A stretch of DNA of 64,000 bases, from NCBI RefSeq assembly GCF_000154285.1, contig NZ_DS483477.1:389734-453733 (forward strand). Reading direction: 5' to 3'. The position numbers and the translations under genes are program-made. Below are positions 8,450 to 17,358 of this stretch, piece by piece. The notes under the pieces were generated by a model that worked only from the letters and a program-made list of their open reading frames with translations, had not been told where the DNA came from and made no database searches. The stretch's first letter is position 1; each line of letters starts with the position of its first letter. Source of the stretch: Amedibacillus dolichus DSM 3991. GTDB taxonomy: Bacteria > Bacillota_I > Bacilli_A > Erysipelotrichales > Erysipelotrichaceae.

Positions 8450-9238
8450 ATGAAGATTATCGTTCTTGTAAAACAGGTACCGGATTCAACTGAAATCCGT
8501 GTTGACAAAGTAACTGGTACACTTATTCGTGCAGGTGTTCCAAGTATCATTAACCCAGATGATTTAGCTGGTGTTGAAGCTGCATTGCAGTTGAAAGAAG
8601 AAAAGGGAGCTACGGTTACGATCGTAACTATGGGACCTCCAATGGCTGCCGATATGCTTAAGGAATTGTATGCTCGTGGTGTTGATGAATGTATTTTGGT
8701 TACAGACCGTGCATTTGCAGGTGCTGATACTTGCGCAACATCTTCAACTCTTGCCGCTGTGCTTGAAAAAACCGGATACGATTTGATTATTGCCGGTCGT
8801 CAGGCAATCGATGGTGATACTGCGCAGGTTGGTCCTCAGACTGCTGAACGTTTGGGTATCCCTCAGGTAACTTATGTTGATGAAATCATCGATCTTACCG
8901 ATACGATTGTAACGGTTAAGAAATCTTTAGAAGACTGTGAAGAAATTTTGGAAGCTAAGTTGCCTTGTGTATTAACTACCTTAAGCGGTATGAATGAGCC
9001 CCGTTATATGAACTGTAACGATATCGTAGATAGCTTCTCAAAAGAAGTTAAGATCATGACATTTAACGATTTGGGAATTGATGCTAGTCTTGTTGGTTTA
9101 GCCGGTTCTCCTACAAAGGTTCACCACACATTTACAAAAGAAGTAACTGCGGAAACAGAAACTTATACATTGCCAGCTGGTGAAGCTGCAAAATTGATTG
9201 CTACTACATTAAAGGAAAAGCAATTGATTACGAAATAG
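8450..9238 (+). CDS. etfB: Electron transfer flavoprotein beta subunit
   Basis: A 262-aa EtfB, partner of EtfA and Bcd. It begins MKIIVLVKQVPDSTEIRV, the standard family N-terminus. An upstream GTG at 8429 would add seven residues, but the AAAGGA site at 8434-8439 is correctly spaced for ATG 8450. The GRQAIDGDTAQVGPQ segment (near 119-133) is the conserved nucleotide-binding loop. In bifurcating Etf this subunit holds the flavin that accepts electrons from NADH; whether this one bifurcates is inferred from the Bcd-EtfBA gene order. Confidence 0.95.
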   Translation: MKIIVLVKQVPDSTEIRVDKVTGTLIRAGVPSIINPDDLAGVEAALQLKEEKGATVTIVTMGPPMAADMLKELYARGVDECILVTDRAFAGADTCATSSTLAAVLEKTGYDLIIAGRQAIDGDTAQVGPQTAERLGIPQVTYVDEIIDLTDTIVTVKKSLEDCEEILEAKLPCVLTTLSGMNEPRYMNCNDIVDSFSKEVKIMTFNDLGIDASLVGLAGSPTKVHHTFTKEVTAETETYTLPAGEAAKLIATTLKEKQLITK

Positions 9239-9252
9239 GGAGGTAACGAGAT

Positions 9253-10275
9253 ATGGCTAAATTTGAAGGATACAAAGATATTTACGTTTTTGTTGAACAG
9301 AAAAACGGAGAAATTGCAAATGTAGGATATGAGCTGATCTCAGAAGCTAGAAAGCTGGTTGCTTCTATTCCTCACATGAACTTTGATGTTGTCGGTGTAT
9401 TGCTAGGACACAATATTAAAGATAAAGCGAATGATGTTATTAAGCATGGTGCAGATAAGGTAATCGTTGTAGATGATGAATTATTAGCTACGTATTCTAC
9501 ACAATTCTATGCTGATGCATTGACACAGGTAATCAATGCATTTAAACCGGATTCATTATTAACCGGTGCAACGGTATTGGGACGTGATTTAGCACCACGT
9601 GTTGCTGCTCGATTGAATGCCGGATTGACTGCCGATGCTACAAAAATCGAAATGGATCCGGAAAAGGAAGATGAAGCATTACTGTTAGTAACTCGTCCAA
9701 CCTTTGGTGGTAACTTGTTTGGTACAATTATCTGTCCGGATACACGTCCACAGATGGCAACAATTCGTCCAAATGTATTCTCAATGGATCCAGTTGATGA
9801 ATCAAGAACTGGTGAAGTTATTGAATTCACTCCTGAATTTACAGATAAAGAAGCAAAAGTTGTTGTTAAAGAAGTCATTGAAAAAGTTGTTGAAGGTATT
9901 GATATCACAAAATGCGACATTCTTGTTGGTGCCGGACGTGGTGCAGAAGACTGCTTGGATATGGTAGCTGCTGTCGCAGAAGAATTAGGCGGAGCAATGT
10001 GTGCTAGTCGTGCGGTAGTAGATGATGGATTAGCTGATAAAGCAATTCAGGTAGGTCAGACCGGTAAGACGGTACGTCCTTCTCTATATATCGCTTGTGG
10101 TATTTCCGGAGCATGCCAGCATGTTGCCGGTATGGAAAAATCCGATATGATTATTGCAATCAACCGTGATCCTCAGGCTGAAATTTTCAGTATTGCAAAT
10201 ATGGGATTTGTCGGTGATGTAAAAGAAATCCTTCCTCTGTTGAAAGAAGAAATCATTGCTGCAAAAAAAGCATAA
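9253..10275 (+). CDS. etfA: Electron transfer flavoprotein alpha subunit
   Basis: A 340-aa EtfA. The N-terminal domain covers ~1-200. The C-terminal FAD domain has GAGRGAEDCLDMVAAVAEEL (near 227-246) and GQTGKTVRP plus YIACGISGACQHVAGM (near 273-300), the FAD signature of the family. It follows etfB by 14 bases with its own GGGAGG site. With Bcd and EtfB it should form the complex that links NADH oxidation, crotonyl-CoA reduction and ferredoxin reduction. The reduced ferredoxin could feed the Rnf complex encoded at 30923-36023. Confidence 0.95.
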   Translation: MAKFEGYKDIYVFVEQKNGEIANVGYELISEARKLVASIPHMNFDVVGVLLGHNIKDKANDVIKHGADKVIVVDDELLATYSTQFYADALTQVINAFKPDSLLTGATVLGRDLAPRVAARLNAGLTADATKIEMDPEKEDEALLLVTRPTFGGNLFGTIICPDTRPQMATIRPNVFSMDPVDESRTGEVIEFTPEFTDKEAKVVVKEVIEKVVEGIDITKCDILVGAGRGAEDCLDMVAAVAEELGGAMCASRAVVDDGLADKAIQVGQTGKTVRPSLYIACGISGACQHVAGMEKSDMIIAINRDPQAEIFSIANMGFVGDVKEILPLLKEEIIAAKKA

Positions 10276-10286
10276 TGTAACATATT

Positions 10287-10319
10287 CATAAACAAGAAGG
10301 AATTCCCTTCTTGTTTATG
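10287..10319 (+). promoter_or_regulatory. Intra-operon hairpin between etfA and hbd
   Basis: A perfect 14-bp stem, CATAAACAAGAAGG / CCTTCTTGTTTATG, with a 5-nt loop. No T-run follows, so it does not look like a terminator. It probably acts as an mRNA processing or stability element that sets the relative amounts of gene products. Confidence 0.6.
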
Positions 10320-10349
10320 GCATTTAAAATAATAAAGGAGATCAAGAAA

Positions 10350-11189
10350 ATGAAAAAAGTTGGTGTAATCGGCGCCGGTACAATGGGCCAAGGTATTGCA
10401 AATGCATTCGCTTCTAATGGATATGACGTAACTGTATGTGATATTAAAATCGAATGGGCACAGGGCGGTATTGATAAAATCGCTGGTAAAATGGATAAAT
10501 TGGTTGCTAGAGAAAAAATGACTGCAGAAAAAGCTGCAGAAGTAAAGGCTAACCTAAAAGCCGGTGTATATGAAGATCTAGCAGATTGCGATTTGATCGT
10601 TGAAGCTGTACTTGAAAAAATGGAAGTTAAGAAAGATTTGTTTACAAAGCTAGATGAAATCTGCAAAGATTCTTGTATCTTTGGCACAAATACATCTTCT
10701 TTATCAATTACAGAAATCGCAACCGGTATCAAGCACAATGTTATCGGTATGCACTTTTTCAACCCTGCTGACCGCATGAAGCTTGTTGAAGTTATTTCCG
10801 GTATCAATACTCCGGTAGAAACAAAAGAGGCAATCTTAGAAATTTCTAAATCTTTAGGAAAAACTCCTGTTGAGGTTGCAGAAGGTCCTGGTTTTGTTGT
10901 AAACCGTATTTTGATTCCTATGATCAACGAAGCTGCTTTTATCCTACAGGAAGGTATTGCTTCTGTGGAAGATATTGATACAGCTATGAAGCTAGGTGCA
11001 AATCACCCTATGGGGCCTCTTGCATTAGGCGACTTGATTGGATTGGATATCGTAGAAGCGATTATGGACGTTCTATACAATGAAACAAAGGATTCTAAAT
11101 ATCGTTGCTGTACGCTAATTAGAAAAATGGTTCGTGGTAAAAAACTTGGTCAAAAGACCGGTGTAGGATTCTACGACTATTCTAAATAA
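10350..11189 (+). CDS. hbd: 3-hydroxybutyryl-CoA dehydrogenase
   Basis: A 279-aa enzyme reducing acetoacetyl-CoA to 3-hydroxybutyryl-CoA with NAD(P)H. The N-terminal Rossmann motif is GVIGAGTMGQGIA (residues 5-17). The catalytic His lies in GMHFFNPADRMKLVEV near 137, and the C-terminal helical dimerisation domain begins after ~185. The length is that of typical clostridial Hbd. A possible upstream start at 10311 lies inside the preceding hairpin and has no ribosome binding site. AAAGGAG at 10334-10340 supports ATG 10350. Confidence 0.95.
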   Translation: MKKVGVIGAGTMGQGIANAFASNGYDVTVCDIKIEWAQGGIDKIAGKMDKLVAREKMTAEKAAEVKANLKAGVYEDLADCDLIVEAVLEKMEVKKDLFTKLDEICKDSCIFGTNTSSLSITEIATGIKHNVIGMHFFNPADRMKLVEVISGINTPVETKEAILEISKSLGKTPVEVAEGPGFVVNRILIPMINEAAFILQEGIASVEDIDTAMKLGANHPMGPLALGDLIGLDIVEAIMDVLYNETKDSKYRCCTLIRKMVRGKKLGQKTGVGFYDYSK

Positions 11190-11204
11190 TTAAACAAACA
11201 TTAT

Positions 11205-11247
11205 GTGAACCTATAATTGCATGCACTCATGAGAATTGTGGGTTCAC
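11205..11247 (+). promoter_or_regulatory. Intra-operon hairpin between hbd and crt
   Basis: Stem GTGAACC / GGTTCAC can be extended to about 14 pairs with G-U wobbles. It is followed only by CTTTT, so it is at best a leaky terminator. It resembles the hairpins in the neighbouring gaps of this operon. Confidence 0.5.
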
Positions 11248-11271
11248 CTTTTAACATAAGGAGAGTATAAG

Positions 11272-12051
11272 ATGGAAACAATTTTAGTAAACGTTGAAGG
11301 ACATGTGGCAACAATTACCATTAACCGTCCAAAAGCATTGAATGCTTTAAGCACTCAGGTTTTAACTGAATTAGATCAGGCACTTGATGAAGTGGCTGCC
11401 AATAAAGATGTATATGCACTTGTAATTACCGGTGCCGGTGAAAAAGCATTTGTAGCCGGTGCTGATATTGCGGAAATGAAAGATAAAGATGTAAAAGAAG
11501 CTGCTACTTATGGTGAATTTGGAAACGCAGTATTCCGTAAGATCGAAACTTTCCGTTGCCCAGTTATCGCTGCTATCAATGGCTTTGCATTAGGCGGAGG
11601 CTGCGAGCTTGCAATGAGCTGTGATATTCGTGTAGCAAGTGATAATGCTGTATTCGGTCAGCCGGAGGTTGGTTTAGGAATTACTCCGGGATTTGGTGGA
11701 ACACAGCGTTTGGCACGTTTGGTAGGTGCAGGTATTGCAAAGGAAATGATTTTTACAGCACGTAATATCAAGGCAGATCGTGCGTATGCTATCGGTTTGG
11801 TAAATAGTGTAGTTGCCGCAGAGGAATTGATGCCAACGGTTATGAAGATGGCAAATGGTATTGCAAAGAATGCTCCGATCGCTGTTGCTTATGCGAAAAC
11901 AGCAATCAATGAAGGACTACAGAAAGATATTGATGGTGGTATCGCTGTGGAAGTAAGAGAATTTTCTAATTGCTTTGCTACAGAGGATCAAACATATGGA
12001 ATGACTTGCTTCCTAGAAAAGACTAAGGAAAAGACATTCGCAAATAAATAA
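11272..12051 (+). CDS. crt: Crotonase (3-hydroxybutyryl-CoA dehydratase)
   Basis: A 259-aa enoyl-CoA hydratase-family enzyme dehydrating 3-hydroxybutyryl-CoA to crotonyl-CoA. It shows the oxyanion-hole segment AGADIAEMKD (near 63-72), the catalytic Glu in GGGCELAMSCDIR (near 108-120), and the second Glu in PEVGLGITPGFGGTQRL (near 132-148). It is in line with hbd (82-bp gap holding a hairpin) and the CoA-transferase gene (47-bp gap). The ribosome binding site AAGGAGAG precedes ATG 11272. Confidence 0.95.
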   Translation: METILVNVEGHVATITINRPKALNALSTQVLTELDQALDEVAANKDVYALVITGAGEKAFVAGADIAEMKDKDVKEAATYGEFGNAVFRKIETFRCPVIAAINGFALGGGCELAMSCDIRVASDNAVFGQPEVGLGITPGFGGTQRLARLVGAGIAKEMIFTARNIKADRAYAIGLVNSVVAAEELMPTVMKMANGIAKNAPIAVAYAKTAINEGLQKDIDGGIAVEVREFSNCFATEDQTYGMTCFLEKTKEKTFANK

Positions 12052-12063
12052 TGAGATGCAAAA

Positions 12064-12082
12064 TATTTCGAATATCGAAATA
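12064..12082 (+). promoter_or_regulatory. Short inverted repeat between crt and the CoA-transferase gene
   Basis: TATTTCG-AATAT-CGAAATA, with perfect 7-bp arms, ends 1-2 bases before the AAGGAGG ribosome binding site of the next gene. It could form a small hairpin affecting translation, or be a protein site. Confidence 0.45.
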
Positions 12083-12098
12083 GAAGGAGGAAATATCA

Positions 12099-13643
12099 TT
12101 GAGTAAAGTTATGTCGCTGGAACAAGCAGTCGCCATGATTCCGGATAATGCTACGGTTGGAGTTGGTGGATTTATCGGCTGTGGACACCCTCAAGAATTT
12201 TCGGTTGGGATTGAAGAAAGCTTTTTGAAAAGCGGACACCCTAACAATTTAACAATTATGTTTTCGGCTGGTATCGGTGATGGAACCGATAAGTTGGGAT
12301 TGAATAAATTAGGTCATGAAGGCTTGCTGAAACGTATTATCGGTGGGCATTGGGGACTTATTCCAAAGTTGCAGAAAATGGTATTTGAGAATAAGGTTGA
12401 AGGCTATAACCTTCCATTAGGGACAATTTCATTAATGTTTCGTGATATTGCCGGACATCGTGCCGGAACATTTACGAAGATTGGTCTTAAGACCTTTGTA
12501 GACCCTCGTATTGAAGGTGCAAAAATGAATGCACGTTCAACGGAGGATTTGATTGAGGTTGTTAATATCGACAATGAAGAATGGCTGCGTTATAAACCGT
12601 TTCCGGTGAATGTTGCTTTAATTCGTGCAACTTATTGTGATGAGAACGGAAACGCAACAATGGAAAAAGAAGCTGCAACCTTGGATTCATTGGCAATTGC
12701 TCAGGCTGCAAAAAATTCCGGAGGTATTGTATTGTTACAAGTAGAAAAGGTAGTTGCAAATGGTACCTTAGATCCGAGAATGGTAAAAATTCCAGGTATT
12801 TATGTAGATGCGATCGTTGTTTCACGTCCGGAAAATCATATGCAAACCTATGCAGAACAATATAATCCGGCATTGAGCGGTGAAGTAAAGGTACCGGTGA
12901 ATTCTATTGCACCAATGCCTTTGAATGAACGTAAGATCATTTGTCGTCGTGCCGCAATGGAACTTGATCCTAATTGTGTTATCAACTTGGGAATCGGTAT
13001 GCCGGAGGGTATTGCGAATGTTGCGAATGAGGAAGGACTTCCGGGATTGAAGCTGACTGTAGAAGCCGGAGGAATCGGAGGTGTACCGATGGCCGGTACG
13101 GCATTTGGTACTTGTACCAATCCGGACGCTATCATTGATCAGCCATATCAGTTTGATTTCTATGATGGCGGAGGCTTAGGACAGGCGTTCTTGGGCTTAG
13201 CTGAATGTGATAAAGACGGAAATATTAATGTCAGCCGTTTTGGACCTAAAATTGCAGGTTGCGGAGGATTTATTAATATTACCCAAACCTCTCCGGTTGT
13301 TGTGTATTGCGGAACATTCACTGCCGGAGGTTTGAAAATTGCAATTGAAGATGGAAAACTGCAGATTTTAAATGAGGGACGTATCAAGAAATTCAAGGAT
13401 AGCGTAGAGCAGATTACTTTCTCTGCCGAATATGCAACAGAAACAGGACAGAAGGTTATGTATGTAACCGAAAGAGCTGTTTTTGAATTGCTAGATGGTA
13501 AATTGACCTTAACTGAAATCGCACCGGGTATTGACTTGGAAAACGATGTGTTAGCTCATATGGAATTTAGACCTGCTATAGCAGAAAACTTAAAATTGAT
13601 GGACGAGCGTCTATTCCAACCGGAAATTATGGGATTGAAATAG
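12099..13643 (+). CDS. Acyl-CoA:acetate/propionate CoA-transferase (YdiF/Pct type)
   Basis: A 514-aa family I CoA-transferase in which the alpha and beta halves are fused. The glycine-rich GVGGFIGCGHP loop (near 21-31) marks the alpha half. The beta half carries the catalytic glutamate E322 in TVEAGGIGG. Its place at the end of the butyrate operon suggests it swaps CoA from butyryl-CoA to acetate, in place of the more common But-type transferase or Ptb-Buk; a propionate/lactate CoA-transferase role is also possible. The start is a TTG at 12099, eight bases after a strong AAGGAGG. A later ATG at 12111 is worse placed. A terminator follows. Confidence 0.85.
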   Translation: MSKVMSLEQAVAMIPDNATVGVGGFIGCGHPQEFSVGIEESFLKSGHPNNLTIMFSAGIGDGTDKLGLNKLGHEGLLKRIIGGHWGLIPKLQKMVFENKVEGYNLPLGTISLMFRDIAGHRAGTFTKIGLKTFVDPRIEGAKMNARSTEDLIEVVNIDNEEWLRYKPFPVNVALIRATYCDENGNATMEKEAATLDSLAIAQAAKNSGGIVLLQVEKVVANGTLDPRMVKIPGIYVDAIVVSRPENHMQTYAEQYNPALSGEVKVPVNSIAPMPLNERKIICRRAAMELDPNCVINLGIGMPEGIANVANEEGLPGLKLTVEAGGIGGVPMAGTAFGTCTNPDAIIDQPYQFDFYDGGGLGQAFLGLAECDKDGNINVSRFGPKIAGCGGFINITQTSPVVVYCGTFTAGGLKIAIEDGKLQILNEGRIKKFKDSVEQITFSAEYATETGQKVMYVTERAVFELLDGKLTLTEIAPGIDLENDVLAHMEFRPAIAENLKLMDERLFQPEIMGLK

Positions 13644-13645
13644 TG

Positions 13646-13684
13646 ATAAAACAGGGAGTCGAGAAAGATTCCTTGTTTTATTTT
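13646..13684 (+). terminator. Terminator of the butyrate operon
   Basis: Stem TAAAACAGGGA / TCCTTGTTTTA (one G-U pair) followed by TTTTA, just after the CoA-transferase stop codon. Confidence 0.75.
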
Positions 13685-13725
13685 ACTGTAAATCGCGATA
13701 TAATGAATAAAAACGGAGGGATTGT

Positions 13726-14769
13726 ATGAAATATAGTTTTACTAATGATTACAGTGAGGGAGCACATGAAAAGATTCTAGAGGCGATAGTGGAAAGTAAT
13801 CGTAAGCAAAGTTCGGGATATGGGTGTGATGATGATTGCAAGGAAGCAGTTAAAAAAATAAAACGTGAATTGCAATATGAGGATTGTGATATTCATTTTC
13901 TTGTTGGAGGAACACAAAGCAATTTAGTAGTTATTGCAAATGCATTGCGTCCTCATGAAGCAGTAATTGCGGTGGACAGCGGACATATCAATGTTCATGA
14001 AACAGGTGCAATTGAAGCAAGCGGACATAAGGTTATTGCGGTAGCGAGTGTTGATGGAAAGCTAACGTGTGAAGAATTGCGGAAGGCTTTTATTTTGCAT
14101 AGTGATGAACACATGGTAAAGCCTAAAATGGTATATATCTCCAATGCAACGGAAGTCGGAACTGTTTATTACAAACAGGAATTACAAGAGCTTTCTGCCT
14201 TGTGCCATGAATTAGGATTGTATTTATTTATGGACGGAGCAAGACTTGGCAGTGCACTAACAGCCAAGGATAATGATGTAACACTTTTGGATATTTGTCG
14301 TTATACTGATGTTTTTTATTTGGGTGGAACAAAAAACGGAGCTTTGTTTGGGGAAGCTGTCGTTATTATAAATAAGGAATTAAAAAAGGATTTTCGTTAT
14401 GTAATGAAGCAGCGTGGAGCGATGCTCGCAAAAGGTAGATTGTTGGGGATTCAGTTTGATAAGCTTTTTGAGGATCGACTGTATTTTCAGCTTGCAAAGC
14501 ATGCGAATGATATGGCTCAAAAGCTTCAACAATGCTTTTTGAAAAATGGATATAAGTTATATGTAGCATCAACAACAAATCAAATTTTCCCAATCGTTGA
14601 TAAAAAGATATATCATCAATTACAAAAGCAATATGAATTTACGAAATGGTGTGATATAGATTTTGAGCATTATGCTTTGCGCTTGGTTACTTCGTGGGCA
14701 ACTCCGCAAACAGCTGTTGATGAATTTTGTGCATATCTTACAAACATAACGGTTAAAACTGATGCATAA
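13726..14769 (+). CDS. Low-specificity L-threonine aldolase (PLP-dependent)
   Basis: A 347-aa beta-eliminating lyase-family enzyme. It cleaves L-threonine or allo-threonine to glycine and acetaldehyde, with PLP bound to the lysine in YLGGTKNGALFGEAVVI (near K205). The FMDGARLGSA motif (near 170-179) supplies the PLP-ring aspartate and arginine. The N-terminal YSEGAHEKILEAI block is typical of the group. The ribosome binding site CGGAGGG precedes ATG 13726. The stop overlaps the start of the downstream regulator by 8 bases, so the two are probably translated together. Confidence 0.85.
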   Translation: MKYSFTNDYSEGAHEKILEAIVESNRKQSSGYGCDDDCKEAVKKIKRELQYEDCDIHFLVGGTQSNLVVIANALRPHEAVIAVDSGHINVHETGAIEASGHKVIAVASVDGKLTCEELRKAFILHSDEHMVKPKMVYISNATEVGTVYYKQELQELSALCHELGLYLFMDGARLGSALTAKDNDVTLLDICRYTDVFYLGGTKNGALFGEAVVIINKELKKDFRYVMKQRGAMLAKGRLLGIQFDKLFEDRLYFQLAKHANDMAQKLQQCFLKNGYKLYVASTTNQIFPIVDKKIYHQLQKQYEFTKWCDIDFEHYALRLVTSWATPQTAVDEFCAYLTNITVKTDA

Positions 14770-15994
14770 GATTGCAGGCTATTTAATTCGCTATCATCGA
14801 AATAAACAAGCGATATCACAAGAAGGCTTGTGCAAGGGTATTTGTGTAGTTTCATACTTATCTAAGATTGAGCAAGGTCTTGTGCAGCCTAGCACAGAAA
14901 TTATCAAACAACTGTTTCAGCGGCTTTCCTTAACCTATTTTGATGATCCTAAGCAGCTAAGGGAAGCAAGGTCTCTATTAGATTCTTTTTTTGAAAAGCT
15001 GGATATGCGTCAACAGCCGCAAGAGGAATTTCAAAAACTGAAAAAGCTAGAAAAATCCTTATTATGCTCTCCTTTGTGTGTTGATGTGCTTCTTGCAAAT
15101 GCTTTTATGCTCGGCTTTGAGCAATTCACAGAATCACTTAAGGATAACATCAAAGAATATGCGAAAAATCTTCATTCCTTAAAAGGAATTATGAATGAAC
15201 AACAGCTATTTCTATACTATATGTTTTTTGGCTGTCTTGTATATGAAGTAGGTAAAGAGAGCATACAAAGCTTGAAGAAAGCAGGTATGTATCAACAAAG
15301 CAGCCATCAGCAGTTTCATTTAGGCTATCAATATTATTATCTAGGAAAACAAAGCAAAGCTGTGGAATGTTATGGTAAAGCCTATTATCTTGCCAGTGAA
15401 GAAGGAAATGCTCCCTTGATGATGGAGGCAGCATTACATTTGGGAAATTGTTATTGTATGTATCAACGAGATCAAGAGCTGATGTATAAGTATTATCATC
15501 GGTGTATAAAACTGGCAAAAGTAATTGGAAAAGAGGAGATACAGGCAGTTGTTTATTATAATATAGGCTCTAGCTTTTTGAGTTGGGGAATGCTAGAGGA
15601 AGCAAAAAGCTATTTGGAACGCTCAGTAGTATATTTAAATGATAATGATGATGAGCGAGTTTTATATTATCAAAAATTAGCTTTGGTCTATTGTGAAATG
15701 GAGGCTGATGAAAAAATGAAGAAGGCTTTAGCGCAAGCGAAGCATGAAATGCATCAACAAACCTCAGATTTATTTCGATATATGCAAATATTTGTAGAGT
15801 TGCATTGTGAGGAAACTACTCGATATCAAAAGGAGTATGTAGAAGCATTGGAGCATATTTGCTTTAAAGAGGATATGATTTCTTACGGTTTTCGTAATTT
15901 TCATATTCCGTATTTGATTTGCGCATATAAGAAACAAAGAAGGTATAAAGAGGCGTTGCAATTAAAAGAGGAAACAGATTGCAAGTTTTCCTAA
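14762..15994 (+). CDS. XRE-family transcriptional regulator with TPR-like repeats
   Basis: A 410-aa protein. Residues ~1-60 form an XRE/Cro-type helix-turn-helix (YHRNKQAISQEGLCKGI followed by SYLSKIEQG). The rest is helical with TPR-like repeats (for example YYYLGKQSKAVECYGKAY near 195-212), resembling Rgg/PlcR-like regulators that sense peptides or partner proteins. It overlaps the threonine aldolase gene by 8 bases and shares its transcript; a terminator follows. What it regulates is not visible. No signalling-peptide gene was found next to it. Confidence 0.7.
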   Translation: MHKIAGYLIRYHRNKQAISQEGLCKGICVVSYLSKIEQGLVQPSTEIIKQLFQRLSLTYFDDPKQLREARSLLDSFFEKLDMRQQPQEEFQKLKKLEKSLLCSPLCVDVLLANAFMLGFEQFTESLKDNIKEYAKNLHSLKGIMNEQQLFLYYMFFGCLVYEVGKESIQSLKKAGMYQQSSHQQFHLGYQYYYLGKQSKAVECYGKAYYLASEEGNAPLMMEAALHLGNCYCMYQRDQELMYKYYHRCIKLAKVIGKEEIQAVVYYNIGSSFLSWGMLEEAKSYLERSVVYLNDNDDERVLYYQKLALVYCEMEADEKMKKALAQAKHEMHQQTSDLFRYMQIFVELHCEETTRYQKEYVEALEHICFKEDMISYGFRNFHIPYLICAYKKQRRYKEALQLKEETDCKFS

Positions 15995-16015
15995 TAAATC
16001 GAAAATAATATAAGT

Positions 16016-16063
16016 AAGACTCTATATTGGTGATTTATTTTCTCAAATATAGAGTCTTTTTTA
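16016..16063 (+). terminator. Terminator after the TPR regulator gene
   Basis: Perfect stem AAGACTCTATATT / AATATAGAGTCTT followed by more T residues. Confidence 0.85.
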
Positions 16064-16068
16064 TTGCT

Positions 16069-16074
16069 TATAAT
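16069..16074 (+). promoter_or_regulatory. -10 box of the MFS gene
   Basis: TATAAT directly after the preceding terminator, 32 bases before the chosen MFS start. The -35 would fall within the terminator stem and is not clear. Confidence 0.4.
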
Positions 16075-16105
16075 ATTACTATAATAAATGCATGAGGTGA
16101 TTTTC

Positions 16106-17332
16106 ATGAAAAAAACATTATGGAGCTTTGACTTTACAATTATTACCATAGGAACGATTATCAGCGCAATCGGCGGGGTGGCGATGAGCTTTGCATTATC
16201 ATTGGTTGTTTTTGATGAAACGGCATCAACAATGCTAACGGGTCTTTTTACTGCATGTTCCTTTCTTCCATCAGTCTTGATTCCTTTGCTTGCGGCACCC
16301 TATGTAGATACGCATAATCGCAAAAAAATCATTGTTTATTTGGATTATTTCAGTGGCTTATGCTATTTTGCTTTTTTTCTATTTATTCAACGATATGCGT
16401 TTCAATATATTGCTTATATGTGCTTCTCCCTATTGGTTAATTCCATCAGTGCCATCTATTCTCTGGCATATAACTCACTGTATCCGGATCTGATACCAAA
16501 AGGCTTTGCGCAAAAAGGGTATTCAATATCTTCGCTTATTTATCCGTCAATTACCGCAATTTTCACACCGATTGCATCAATATTATATACACAATTTGGA
16601 ATTGCTTATATTGTTTTAGGAGAAGGAATTTTATTATGGATTGCCGCAAGCTTGGAGCATTGCATTCGCTTTCAAGAAAAGCGTGAACAGGTGCAGGTAT
16701 TTTCTTTTATGCAATACAAGGAAAATATTTTAGAGGGATTACAATATATTAAAAAAGAAAAGGGAATTCGTAGTATTTACGAGTATATGGCTGTTACTAA
16801 CGGTGCGGCAGAGGGACTCAATCTTATGAGCATGGCGCATTTTCAATCAAGTGATATATTGACAACAACCATGTATGCCGGATTAACGACAGCTGAAATG
16901 CTGGGACGAATTTGTGGAGCTTGCTTTCATTATGTTGTGAAGATCCCAAATCATTTACGCTATCGGATTGCGGTAATGGTGTATGGTGGTTATGAACTGT
17001 TGGATATGGTACTGCTGTTCATAGCTTATCCGCTTATGCTTGTGAATCGCTTTATCGCCGGCTTTTTAGGAATTAACAGTTTGAATATTCGAGAAGCGAG
17101 TACACAAAATTATATTCCCGCAGCCATGCGAGCAAGAGTCAGCGCTTTTTTCAATGTAATCGTTACAATGTTTCTCATTGGCGGAAAACTAGTGGCAGGT
17201 GCTTTAGGTGAATGGCTTTCTTATCCATATATTGCTGCCGGTTTTGCACTACTGTCATTTTGCAGTATTCTTATGCTTGTAGTTCGAAACAAAAAATATA
17301 TTGCACCGATTTATAATCAAGAGCTTTCATGA
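16106..17332 (+). CDS. MFS efflux transporter
   Basis: A 408-aa membrane protein with ~12 predicted membrane segments, of the MFS group that includes macrolide-efflux (Mef-like) and enterobactin-exporter-like proteins. The loop motif DTHNRKKIIVYLDY, near 68-81, is the MFS A-motif (D-x-x-x-R-K). The substrate is unknown; a drug or metabolite exporter is likely. ATG 16106 is preferred over ATG 16088 because GAGGTGA at 16094-16100 lies just ahead of it. A nitroreductase gene follows after 26 bases and is probably co-transcribed. Confidence 0.75.
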   Translation: MKKTLWSFDFTIITIGTIISAIGGVAMSFALSLVVFDETASTMLTGLFTACSFLPSVLIPLLAAPYVDTHNRKKIIVYLDYFSGLCYFAFFLFIQRYAFQYIAYMCFSLLVNSISAIYSLAYNSLYPDLIPKGFAQKGYSISSLIYPSITAIFTPIASILYTQFGIAYIVLGEGILLWIAASLEHCIRFQEKREQVQVFSFMQYKENILEGLQYIKKEKGIRSIYEYMAVTNGAAEGLNLMSMAHFQSSDILTTTMYAGLTTAEMLGRICGACFHYVVKIPNHLRYRIAVMVYGGYELLDMVLLFIAYPLMLVNRFIAGFLGINSLNIREASTQNYIPAAMRARVSAFFNVIVTMFLIGGKLVAGALGEWLSYPYIAAGFALLSFCSILMLVVRNKKYIAPIYNQELS

Positions 17333-17358
17333 TATAGTTTAAAGCAGGAGGGATAAAA

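Noticed and set aside
9507..9920. Minus-strand 137-aa open frame inside etfA.
   Set aside because: Antisense shadow of a strongly conserved gene; Ser/Thr-rich composition typical of such shadows, and no ribosome binding site.
10286..10927. Minus-strand 213-aa open frame inside hbd.
   Set aside because: Overlaps a clear hbd gene, has low-complexity Ser/Ile composition and no family resemblance.
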